The notes: a model not told the origin generated them from the letters alone. Numbered from the stretch's first letter, positions 1-4,893 are shown. The stretch: DNA of 7,341 nucleotides from Thermoplasmata archaeon (GCA_021827885.1 JAKAUD010000029.1:1-7341); one strand, 5' to 3'. Numbers and translations are program-made.

Positions 1-708
1 TATTTGTTATCTGCTATTGTTATCTCTGAAGACAGTGAATCTGGCAGATTGGATCTAGTCAAAGCCTTTAAATTACCAAACAAATCAATAATATTAGCAA
101 AATACATTTGGCTTTTAATATATATAACAATATGTATTGCTATTTCAACTCTCATATTCTCATTCTATCTTTTTACAAAATATTATCAATTTACTTCAGG
201 ATATATCCCCACAATCCTTGAGGTCATGTTTATTTTTATTGCGATATCAATGCTTGCTGCTTTTCAAGGGGTGTTTATATCTTCAATTTTTTCAAAAAGA
301 ATTTCTGCTGTTATTGGTGCAATAGGTTATTATTTAGTTCTTTCTATCGCGTCTTCGTATTTTTATTCACTTTATCTAAATCCTTTAACTGTGAATTTAA
401 AAAATCAACTTATTATGAACATGAATGGATGGGAGTTTGTTTCACCAAACTTCAATATATTGGACAAATTTATATTTCTTCTTGATCCGTCTAACTTCAG
501 TTATTATGCAGCGTATTTACTCAATATATTTGCAATTAATGTTGTAAACAACAATACAGGAACTATTCCAAATGTCCCTCCAGTATCAATCCCTTTCCTT
601 TTCAATTTGCCTGAATATCAATTTATTTATGTTTACATAATTCAATTATTTATTTTTGTACTGGGAATAAAACTCATAGAGATCATAAAGAAAAAGGTGA
701 AATCATGA
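1..708 (+). CDS. ABC-2 type transporter permease subunit, 5'-truncated by the window
   Basis: This is the C-terminal part of an integral membrane permease of an ABC exporter. The frame is open from the first base, so the TTG at position 4 is probably not the real start. The visible part begins with a soluble stretch containing EDSESGRLDLVKAFKLPNKS. That resembles the cytoplasmic loop of ABC-2 permeases, where an E-x-G-T/R-L-D-L-L motif precedes a 'P-x-s/n-r/k-x-x-i-x-x-K' segment. After it come hydrophobic segments at about residues 34-57, 67-95, 100-123 and 208-228, and a short Lys-rich cytoplasmic tail. Between the third and last segments lies a longer loop of about 80 residues, partly aromatic. 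An ATPase partner should lie upstream, outside the window. The 3' end overlaps the next gene by ATGA, so the two are almost certainly co-translated. The substrate cannot be told. The sequence is clearly more AT-rich than the genes from 1884 onward. Confidence 0.7.
   Translation, partial: YLLSAIVISEDSESGRLDLVKAFKLPNKSIILAKYIWLLIYITICIAISTLIFSFYLFTKYYQFTSGYIPTILEVMFIFIAISMLAAFQGVFISSIFSKRISAVIGAIGYYLVLSIASSYFYSLYLNPLTVNLKNQLIMNMNGWEFVSPNFNILDKFIFLLDPSNFSYYAAYLLNIFAINVVNNNTGTIPNVPPVSIPFLFNLPEYQFIYVYIIQLFIFVLGIKLIEIIKKKVKS
694..700 (+). promoter_or_regulatory. Ribosome binding site of the secreted-protein gene
   Basis: AAGGTGA lies four bases before the ATG at 705, inside the last codons of the permease gene. 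It matches the archaeal anti-Shine-Dalgarno core (complement TCACCT). It fixes the start at 705 and supports coupled translation across the ATGA overlap. Confidence 0.7.
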
Positions 709-1199
709 AAAACAAAAAAATGGAAAGGATGCTTACATTTATCACTATGGCAATAATTGTTGTGGCTGGAGGCTATTATATATTAAACGATCATAATAGA
801 AATTTAGGATCGAAGAACCAAAATCCTCCTTTGAATAATGGGAATCAATGGAGTCAAATTATTTCAAAATGCAATTTTACTCTTGTGGCAAATAAAACAT
901 TCTGCATTAAACAGGGAGTAAATAAGAGTAAGGTGTTCTCTTTCTGTATGCCTCAGGGCGTTAAAGGAATAATGTTCAATACCAATTACAATAAAACTGG
1001 TCTTAATGAATGTATCGGTCCAGCACAAAACCCCAACGAATTTTCGTCATGCCTTCCATATGGACAGACCGGTCGAGGTGGAGTGTTTCTAACATCTACA
1101 CCCGGAATATGGTATTTTGGATATTATGGTGTAACTGGTACGGGATTTATCAATGTTCAGATATATTACAGCCTTACATTTACGGGAATGCATGTTTAG
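705..1199 (+). CDS. Small membrane-anchored extracytoplasmic protein, Cys-containing, unknown function
   Basis: I do not recognise the family. The 164-residue product starts with a short Lys-rich cytoplasmic tail (MKNKKMER), followed by a single hydrophobic segment at about residues 10-27 that would act as a signal anchor. An Asn-rich linker (28-48) leads to an extracytoplasmic domain with five cysteines (56, 67, 81, 103, 116). It carries four N-x-S/T sequons (N57, N63, N73, N96), consistent with the N-glycosylated surface proteins of acidophilic archaea. The last 40 residues alternate aromatic, Gly and Thr residues (GIWYFGYYGVTGTGFINVQI). This resembles the closing strands of an extracellular beta-sandwich of the 'G-x-Y-Y-F' kind. 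The gene overlaps the ABC-2 permease by four bases and has its own strong RBS, so it is probably an accessory or substrate-capture partner of that exporter, or its cargo. The odd Cys number leaves one thiol free unless the protein dimerises. Confidence 0.75.
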   Translation: MKNKKMERMLTFITMAIIVVAGGYYILNDHNRNLGSKNQNPPLNNGNQWSQIISKCNFTLVANKTFCIKQGVNKSKVFSFCMPQGVKGIMFNTNYNKTGLNECIGPAQNPNEFSSCLPYGQTGRGGVFLTSTPGIWYFGYYGVTGTGFINVQIYYSLTFTGMHV

Positions 1200-1208
1200 C
1201 CATGCAAC

Positions 1209-1276
1209 CTGACATTTTCAGTATTACTGCCATTATAAAATTTTGATATAATGTTTAGCTGAGCAGGGAATGTCAG
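1209..1276. repeat. Inverted repeat CTGACATT / AATGTCAG
   Basis: Eight-base perfect arms lie at 1209-1216 and 1269-1276 with a 52-base spacer, just after the plus-strand operon. The spacer is AT-rich. The long loop makes an RNA hairpin terminator unlikely. It may be a remnant of insertion-sequence ends, or chance. Confidence 0.3.
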
Positions 1277-1287
1277 TTCACTTCAGA

Positions 1288-1294
1288 TTTTTTT
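1288..1294 (+). terminator. Candidate T-tract terminator of the permease/secreted-protein operon
   Basis: Seven consecutive T residues occur about 90 bases after the stop codon at 1197-1199. Archaeal RNA polymerase can terminate on T-rich tracts without a strong hairpin. It is the only long T-run on the plus strand between this operon and the reverse-oriented remnant. Confidence 0.35.
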
Positions 1295-1317
1295 CTTATC
1301 CATAGATTGCCCTGCAA

Positions 1318-1359
1318 CCTGAACTCCCAGCTTTTTACCACCACGATACTGAGTTCAGG
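1318..1359. repeat. Inverted repeat CCTGAACTC / GAGTTCAGG at the 3' end of the transposase remnant
   Basis: Perfect nine-base arms lie at 1318-1326 and 1351-1359, separated by 24 bases. The stop codon of the transposase remnant (1335-1337 on the minus strand) sits in the loop. Position and symmetry fit an element-borne hairpin that protects or terminates the transposase message, or an element end. Which of these it is cannot be decided from one copy. Confidence 0.45.
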
Positions 1360-1662
1360 GGATTGATCATATCATTCTGTTTCTTCGTTCTCCCTATGTT
1401 TTTCAGTTCACTGTTCTGATCATCTATAATGTGTAGTTTCTCTATCTTAAGGAACATTCTCTTCATTGAATATTTCCCATTGAGTTTGGTCGATTCTATG
1501 CCCCTTCCCAGCGCTGATCTTATTTGCAGCGATAGAAAGAACACGAACGCGGAACCGCGCCGCGTACAGTGGAATAGAGTAGGGATCTGTCGTTATAGAG
1601 AACACCCCGTCGAAAGCAACGGGCGGTTTTCCCGCATTGCGCTCACCGACTGCTTTCAACAT
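1335..1662 (-). pseudogene. Decayed C-terminal remnant of an IS4-type (DDE) transposase, frameshifted
   Basis: Two minus-strand frames together look like the end of an IS4/IS1634-group transposase. The upstream frame (1662 downward) contains KPPVAFDGVFSITTD. This matches the 'yDG-f-x-I-x-T-n' beta strand that precedes the catalytic-Glu helix. The downstream frame (ending at 1335) reads RRGSAFVFFLSLQIRSALG, the 'iRGHaFvxFLaLil' segment that follows the Glu helix. It then continues KYSMKRMFLKIEKLHIID and a Lys-rich tail, as in the C-termini of this group. Between them the Y-x-x-R-x-x-x-E...K helix is missing and the frame changes, so the gene has suffered a deletion plus frameshift and cannot encode an active enzyme. 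No N-terminal part is recognisable upstream (1663-1883). The copy differs from the transposase at 6303-7341, although both are of the same broad fold. Confidence 0.6.
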
Positions 1663-1883
1663 GGAGAATACAGGGGAAAAGCATGTTTGTTGAGATGTAT
1701 AAAAAAAATTGAGAAGAGAATTGTGTGTGTTTAGGTGACGAAGTTATACAATTAGAAAATATGAATGCACCCCACAACCTGGCAATCTATTGGTCCAAAT
1801 TCCTGTTAAAGATTGATGCGTTTCCAAATCTAGAGGTGCCGGTTAATGTATTTCGGTTGGTGACTATTGATATAGAGAGATAT
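1663..1883. other. Spacer with no recognisable gene
   Basis: The 221 bases between the transposase remnant and the end of the DUF1641 gene show no convincing coding sequence on either strand. An open plus-strand frame starting near 1725 runs antisense into the DUF1641 gene and has no family signature. No T-run terminator follows the DUF1641 gene here. Confidence 0.5.
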
Positions 1884-2372
1884 TTACGGCATTTTCTCGT
1901 TTACAACCTTTCCAAACACCTTGAGGATATTGAACATAGCAGTCATTCCTGCGGAAACGTCCGGGTCCTTCATCATAGAATACAGCGATAGGAATGTCAT
2001 TTTTCTCGGTTTCCTGACACCGTCCACGATTGCGTCAGAGAATCCTTCGGAATTATACAGCAGCAGCCTTATCAGGTCTGTATTTTGTTCGCTGAGGAGC
2101 ATATAGAGCATAGCCGTCATTGTATTCCCGCCTTTGATTACTGCTGTGGTGAATTCCCTTGATGTAAAGAACTTGCCCAGGAATTCAATATCGGTAGGCA
2201 TGTAATCCTTCGAGACGCTGTCCATTAGATCTATGATTCCGGCATCCTTGAGGCGTTTTGCCATTTTCAGGAATGAATGAAACATATCTGCATTCTCGCT
2301 TATTTCTTCAATCAGTTGTTCAATGTCCTTCGAATTTTCGGTTCCAGTTTTATTTTTTGAATCTTCAACCAT
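1884..2372 (-). CDS. DUF1641 family protein, companion of the SQR-like flavoprotein
   Basis: A 162-residue, almost entirely alpha-helical soluble protein without cysteines. After a charged, disordered N-terminus (about residues 1-20) comes the helix LKDAGIIDLMDSV (41-53). This matches the 'l-h-e-a-G-l-L-d-t-l' start of DUF1641. The family's C-terminal signature is clear at about 131-155: YSMMKDPDVSAGMTAMFNIL followed by KVFGK ('l-k-D-P-d-v-...-l-l-x-l-l-k-a-l-G-k'). The function of the family is not settled. As far as I recall, DUF1641 genes recur next to sulfide:quinone oxidoreductase-like and formate-dehydrogenase genes, which suggests an accessory or regulatory role. Here it is the last gene of the sulfur operon, 11 bases after the flavoprotein stop, with an RBS that includes that stop. 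The ATG at 2370-2372 is fixed by this RBS. Confidence 0.75.
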   Translation of the reverse strand: MVEDSKNKTGTENSKDIEQLIEEISENADMFHSFLKMAKRLKDAGIIDLMDSVSKDYMPTDIEFLGKFFTSREFTTAVIKGGNTMTAMLYMLLSEQNTDLIRLLLYNSEGFSDAIVDGVRKPRKMTFLSLYSMMKDPDVSAGMTAMFNILKVFGKVVNEKMP

Positions 2373-2378
2373 TCTTTT

Positions 2379-2386
2379 TCACCTCA
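2379..2386 (-). promoter_or_regulatory. RBS of DUF1641 gene fused to the upstream stop codon (TGAGGTGA)
   Basis: Read on the minus strand, TGAGGTGA starts with the TGA stop of the SQR-like gene (2384-2386) and ends six bases before the DUF1641 ATG. The GAGGTGA part is fully complementary to the 16S 3' end. A ribosome finishing the flavoprotein is therefore placed directly on the next start. Confidence 0.75.
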
Positions 2387-3526
2387 CATTATTCCTCTTA
2401 GCATGGCTGAGAAGTATGTATCTGCAGATGTCCATTTCAGCAGATAATCCATCTTGCTCTGGAAAACTGCCCTCGGCGGCCTTTCGTATGAGAAATAGAG
2501 AGTCATTGCCTTCCCTGCTCCAGTGATCGTTGTGCAGGCAATCTCCCCGTTATAGGCATCGTCATAAACGTTTCCGGAAATTTCATGCGCCAGCCGATTT
2601 GCAAGGTATTCCGACTCGAAGTGTGCCGTGGCACCTGCTTTTGAGATCGGGAGGTTTGTTGCATCACCTATGGCGAATACGTCATCATAATCCTTGTAAT
2701 TCAACTTATTCCTGTGAACGTCAATATAACCGCTTGGCCCTGCAAGTTCAGATTTCGTGATTACCGTCTGCCCCTTGTGCGGTGGAACAAGTATGAGAAG
2801 ATCATAATTTACCGAATCCCCTTCCAACGAAGTTACACTCTTGTTAATACTATCTACTGATTCCACGTTGAAGAGCGTATGGGTAATTATCCCTTTTTCC
2901 TCAAAGAGTTTTTCTATGTAGTCAGAAACGTTCTGGATGGTAAAAACCCGGTTAAGGGGAAACACGTAATGTATCTCAGTCTTATCCCGGATTCCCCTGC
3001 TTCTCAGATACTGATCCAGAAGGAAGGTGAATTCATAGGGTGCCGGAGGACACTGGTATGGAATACTGGAAGGTCCGACAACTATCTTTCCTCCCTTAAA
3101 TGATTCGAGGCTATTCCCTAATTCAAGGGAGTGCGACAGATCGTAGAAGTGCTTCGCCTCCTCCTTATAGCCAGGAACCTCATCATAATCAAACCGGTCT
3201 CCCGTTGCGATTATGAGGTAGTCGTATGATAATTGTTTTCCAGATTTAAGCTGGACCGATCTGTGGGGTGTATCTATGAAGGTTGCTTCATCGTGGATAT
3301 ACTCAACGCCATAGTTGAACAGGAAATTTGTCGGCTTCACACTGTTCTGGTATCTCTTCAGCTTGAAAGGTATATGAACCCCATCAGGCTTGAAATAATG
3401 CTTGGTGGAATTTCCCACCACTAAAACTCTGGTCTCCTTTGCGTTGGTAAGCATTCGCAGTTTGTTGGCCATTATGGTGCCGGCTGCTCCGTCACCCAGT
3501 ATCACTACATTTTTGATAGATGTCAT
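2384..3526 (-). CDS. SQR/flavocytochrome-c sulfide dehydrogenase-like FAD oxidoreductase
   Basis: A 380-residue pyridine nucleotide-disulfide oxidoreductase-fold flavoprotein, expected to oxidise sulfide or persulfide at the cytoplasmic face of the membrane and pass electrons to quinone. The FAD-binding dinucleotide motif is at the N-terminus (VVILGDGAAGT, Gly11-Gly16). The IIATGD strand is at about 105-110 and the second FAD motif, AIGDATNLP, at about 286-293. The redox pair is probably C159, in YQCPPAPYEF (compare the 'C-x-x-A-P-y-E' motif of SQR and FCSD), and C331, in EIACTTITGAG. These are the only two cysteines, so the third active-site Cys of classical SQRs is absent. The C-terminus (from about 355) has Tyr/Trp/Leu-rich amphipathic helices, as in monotopic SQRs. 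I chose the ATG at 3524-3526. A GTG three codons upstream (3533-3535) is possible, and neither start has a good RBS. It lies between tusA and the DUF1641 gene. Confidence 0.8.
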   Translation of the reverse strand: MTSIKNVVILGDGAAGTIMANKLRMLTNAKETRVLVVGNSTKHYFKPDGVHIPFKLKRYQNSVKPTNFLFNYGVEYIHDEATFIDTPHRSVQLKSGKQLSYDYLIIATGDRFDYDEVPGYKEEAKHFYDLSHSLELGNSLESFKGGKIVVGPSSIPYQCPPAPYEFTFLLDQYLRSRGIRDKTEIHYVFPLNRVFTIQNVSDYIEKLFEEKGIITHTLFNVESVDSINKSVTSLEGDSVNYDLLILVPPHKGQTVITKSELAGPSGYIDVHRNKLNYKDYDDVFAIGDATNLPISKAGATAHFESEYLANRLAHEISGNVYDDAYNGEIACTTITGAGKAMTLYFSYERPPRAVFQSKMDYLLKWTSADTYFSAMLRGIM

Positions 3527-3536
3527 GATTAACACA

Positions 3537-3558
3537 ATTTGGTTCTTATTTGGTTCTC
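3537..3558. repeat. 11-bp tandem duplication spanning the tusA stop codon
   Basis: ATTTGGTTCTT is followed directly by ATTTGGTTCTC (3537-3547, 3548-3558; one mismatch). The tusA stop (TAA, minus strand, 3546-3548) lies at the joint. The duplication lies between tusA and the flavoprotein gene, the only junction of the operon without a recognisable RBS. Confidence 0.6.
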
Positions 3559-3788
3559 CTCATCACGATCTCGATGTACCCATCCCTCTCAAAGATTCCA
3601 ATCAGTTCATTTCCAGACTTATTGATCCAGATTGGGGCATCTTTCTTTGTGCCGTTGTCTGTGGAATAGACCGATATCACGTCACCCTTCTTTGCTTCCT
3701 TGTATGCCTTTATGAGTTCCATAAGTGGCCCGGGGCAAAAACTTCCCCTTGCATCTATTACTTTTGTTGGTTTAACCTGTTCACTCAT
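3546..3788 (-). CDS. tusA: TusA-family sulfurtransferase
   Basis: An 80-residue protein of the TusA/SirA fold, a cytoplasmic carrier that receives sulfane sulfur as a persulfide and hands it to acceptor proteins. The family signature is intact: [20 protein letters not shown], with the sulfur-carrying Cys18 in the C-P-x-P motif at the start of helix 1. A beta-alpha-beta-beta sheet follows, with D-V-I-S-V-Y-S-T-D near residue 36 and the usual 'A-P-x-W-x-x-x-x-G-x-E-L' segment. Length is normal for the family. The ATG at 3786-3788 is preferred over a GTG at 3795-3797, because a perfect GAGGTGA ends five bases before the ATG and overlaps the GTG. It lies between a DsrE-like gene and an SQR-like gene, which points to dissimilatory sulfur oxidation or persulfide trafficking rather than tRNA thiolation. 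Confidence 0.9.
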   Translation of the reverse strand: MSEQVKPTKVIDARGSFCPGPLMELIKAYKEAKKGDVISVYSTDNGTKKDAPIWINKSGNELIGIFERDGYIEIVMRRTK

Positions 3789-3793
3789 TTCAA

Positions 3794-3801
3794 TCACCTC
3801 A
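3794..3801 (-). promoter_or_regulatory. RBS of tusA fused to the upstream stop codon (TGAGGTGA)
   Basis: The octamer is identical to the one before the DUF1641 gene. Its first three bases are the TGA stop of the DsrE-like gene (3799-3801), and GAGGTGA ends five bases before the tusA ATG. It decides the tusA start at 3788. Confidence 0.75.
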
Positions 3802-4212
3802 GATAAATAGGGTCATCTTGGATTCCTTTGCCCTGCCCACAAATTCAGTTACACCGATAATCTCGTCTACCATTGGATCGAGATCTTCCTTCTTCAATCC
3901 CAGGAGATCCGCAAACATTGCGCAAGCGAAAATTCTCACGGTTCCGACTTCCTTGGCCTGCCTGAGCATTTCCTTCCACCCTGGGACTTTCTTCTCCTTC
4001 ATTATGGAGAAGAGCTGATCTGCCATGTCTCTTCCCTCATAACTGAGTTTCATGTTAGGGGGCGAATTTTTCTTCATTTCAATTAGACCCCAGAAGCTGA
4101 CGAAAACGTCAACATCCATTCCATTCGCTACTCCGCCGCTCGCTATTATGCTTCCCGCCATCAGTTTATCTGCGGTACCCGACACCAACAATAAAGACAT
4201 TGTTTCTGTCAT
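3799..4212 (-). CDS. DsrE/DsrF-like (DsrE2 type) sulfur carrier protein
   Basis: A 137-residue protein of the DsrE/F/H fold, first gene of the sulfur operon. The N-terminal strand and loop [20 protein letters not shown] (about 6-25) and the following [13 protein letters not shown] (about 31-43) match the 'f-S-G-d-l-D-k-a-x-A...G-m-x-V-x-x-F-f-t-F-W-G-L' pattern of the DsrE2 group. The only cysteine is C97 in [14 protein letters not shown]. This is the place of the conserved sulfur-binding Cys ('A-C-x-M-S-M-d-x-M-G'), although the Ser-Met after it is changed to Phe-Ala. DsrE proteins exchange persulfide with TusA, whose gene follows 10 bases downstream. The start is ATG at 4210-4212; an in-frame ATG at 4198-4200 is possible. 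Neither has a clear RBS, so a short leader or leaderless start is plausible. Confidence 0.8.
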   Translation of the reverse strand: MTETMSLLLVSGTADKLMAGSIIASGGVANGMDVDVFVSFWGLIEMKKNSPPNMKLSYEGRDMADQLFSIMKEKKVPGWKEMLRQAKEVGTVRIFACAMFADLLGLKKEDLDPMVDEIIGVTEFVGRAKESKMTLFI

Positions 4213-4241
4213 TTGACATCAAGTTTTGTAAGGCGCCATCG

Positions 4242-4265
4242 CACATTAAACTCAAACCTAATGTG
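4242..4265. promoter_or_regulatory. Candidate operator: inverted repeat CACATTA / TAATGTG upstream of the sulfur operon
   Basis: Perfect seven-base arms lie at 4242-4248 and 4259-4265 with a 10-base spacer, 30 bases before the ATG of the DsrE-like gene. The arm centres are 17 bases apart, about one and a half helix turns. The site lies between the best minus-strand TATA candidate (4278-4286) and the start codon. That position fits a repressor binding over the transcription start, or a 5'-leader hairpin. No regulator gene is visible in the window. Confidence 0.4.
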
Positions 4266-4277
4266 TAAAGCACCCTC

Positions 4278-4286
4278 GTTATATGC
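4278..4286 (-). promoter_or_regulatory. Candidate TATA box of the sulfur operon
   Basis: Minus-strand GCATATAAC, about 66 bases before the DsrE-like ATG, would put the transcript start near 4254 with a leader of about 40 bases. A second AT-rich candidate on the same strand, TTATTTAAA, lies at about 4313-4321. Sequence alone does not choose between them. Confidence 0.3.
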
Positions 4287-4312
4287 TCCCCTCTTGGAAC
4301 GGGATTTGTCCC

Positions 4313-4320
4313 TTTAAATA
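4313..4320 (+). promoter_or_regulatory. Candidate TATA box for a leaderless plus-strand transcript
   Basis: TTTAAATA is a good archaeal TATA match. Its centre lies about 25 bases before the ATG at 4342. That is the spacing expected for a leaderless archaeal mRNA. The sequence is partly self-complementary and could also serve the minus strand. Confidence 0.35.
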
Positions 4321-4341
4321 AGCATGTAGTAATTCTCTCCA

Positions 4342-4721
4342 ATGGATACTGATTTCCCGGATACAGAATCATATTTGAATAATACAGGAAAAGAGATGGA
4401 AACGCTGACATTCCAACCATGCCAAACATTCTAAAGAGACTCCGTGAATATATTAACGAGTTAAGAGAATAAGCAAATTGCAATATTCTTGTCCCATCTT
4501 CCGGAAAGACACCCTCTAAAGAAAAGCTCCTTGAATATATCAATAAGTTAGTAGTAACTATAGCCAGGTGTCGGAATTCTGATGAGAGAGCCGGCGAAAA
4601 AGACTTCCAAATTATGCAAAAGGAATTTCACAAATCTTTCCACTTCCAATCGGGAAATCCTGCGATGTTTTCTGTATATCTCTGCACAGACGAAAGACAG
4701 ATACTGAGATTATGCTTCTAA
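4342..4721 (+). pseudogene. Possible decayed plus-strand gene, unknown family
   Basis: I do not recognise this sequence; calling it coding is an inference. A 30-codon frame starts with ATG at 4342 (MDTDFPDTESYLNNTG) behind a well-placed TATA box and ends at 4434. A second plus-strand frame is open from 4383 to 4718 apart from one TAA at 4470-4472. It contains PTMPNILKRLREYINELRE before the stop and SKEKLLEYINKLVVTIARC after it, then ends at 4719-4721. The two helix-like segments resemble each other and are in register. Overlapping frames, one in-frame stop and plausible amphipathic helices fit a gene broken by a frameshift and a nonsense change. The opposite strand also has a long open frame (4166-4543), so chance is a real alternative. 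Confidence 0.25.
4431..4550 (+). repeat. Imperfect direct repeat pair, in-frame spacing
   Basis: CTAAAGAG...CTCCGTGAATATATTAA...AGTTA (4431-4463) recurs as CTAAAGAAAAG...CTCCTTGAATATATCAA...AGTTA (4516-4550) with a few substitutions and a two-base indel. The shared TGAATATAT cores are 87 bases (29 codons) apart. It could be an internal duplication in the decayed gene or a pair of protein-binding sites. Confidence 0.45.
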
Positions 4722-4783
4722 TTTCTTGGATTAACAAACATTACCGGAAGAAAAATACCATTTTAAACTGGGTGCCATTGGAG

Positions 4784-4830
4784 GAATACTGCAAATTAAT
4801 TATGCGTGAAGTATGGCTGAAGCAGTATTC
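4784..4830. repeat. Inverted repeat GAATACTGC / GCAGTATTC
   Basis: Perfect nine-base arms lie at 4784-4792 and 4822-4830 with a 29-base spacer. The repeat lies 115 bases upstream of the Nramp start, upstream of the likely TATA box. It could be a regulator site, an element end or a hairpin of an unrecognised small RNA. Confidence 0.4.
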
Positions 4831-4886
4831 ACCGTGGTCGGGGAAGTTCTGAACCACCTCCGCACCATCTATGTTAGTTGAAAGAA

Positions 4887-4893
4887 TTATTTA
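4887..4893 (+). promoter_or_regulatory. Candidate TATA box of the Nramp gene
   Basis: TTATTTA, preceded by a purine-rich AAAGAA (a possible BRE), is the best TATA-like element upstream of the transporter. It predicts transcription from about 4916 and a leader of about 30 bases. Confidence 0.35.

Noticed and set aside
1203..1780. Recurring CAACCTG words (about 1206, 1316, 1773) as possible insertion-sequence ends
   Set aside because: All are in the same orientation and the flanking bases diverge at once, so they do not form terminal inverted repeats.
1725..1991. An 88-codon plus-strand frame between the transposase remnant and the DUF1641 gene
   Set aside because: Its second half is simply antisense to the DUF1641 gene, and the first half shows no motif or RBS.
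2530..3424. Several plus-strand open frames of 60-76 codons inside the flavoprotein gene
   Set aside because: They are antisense shadows of a gene with strong FAD and Cys motifs; none has an RBS or recognisable sequence.
3402..3806. A 134-codon plus-strand frame across tusA
   Set aside because: It is antisense to tusA, whose C-P-G-P signature and RBS are unambiguous.
4166..4543. A 125-codon open frame on the minus strand upstream of, and overlapping, the DsrE-like gene
   Set aside because: It overlaps the start of the well-supported DsrE-like gene in another frame, has no RBS or family signature, and covers the putative operator and promoter. Its repeated I-Y-S-R-S motif comes from the direct repeat in the DNA.
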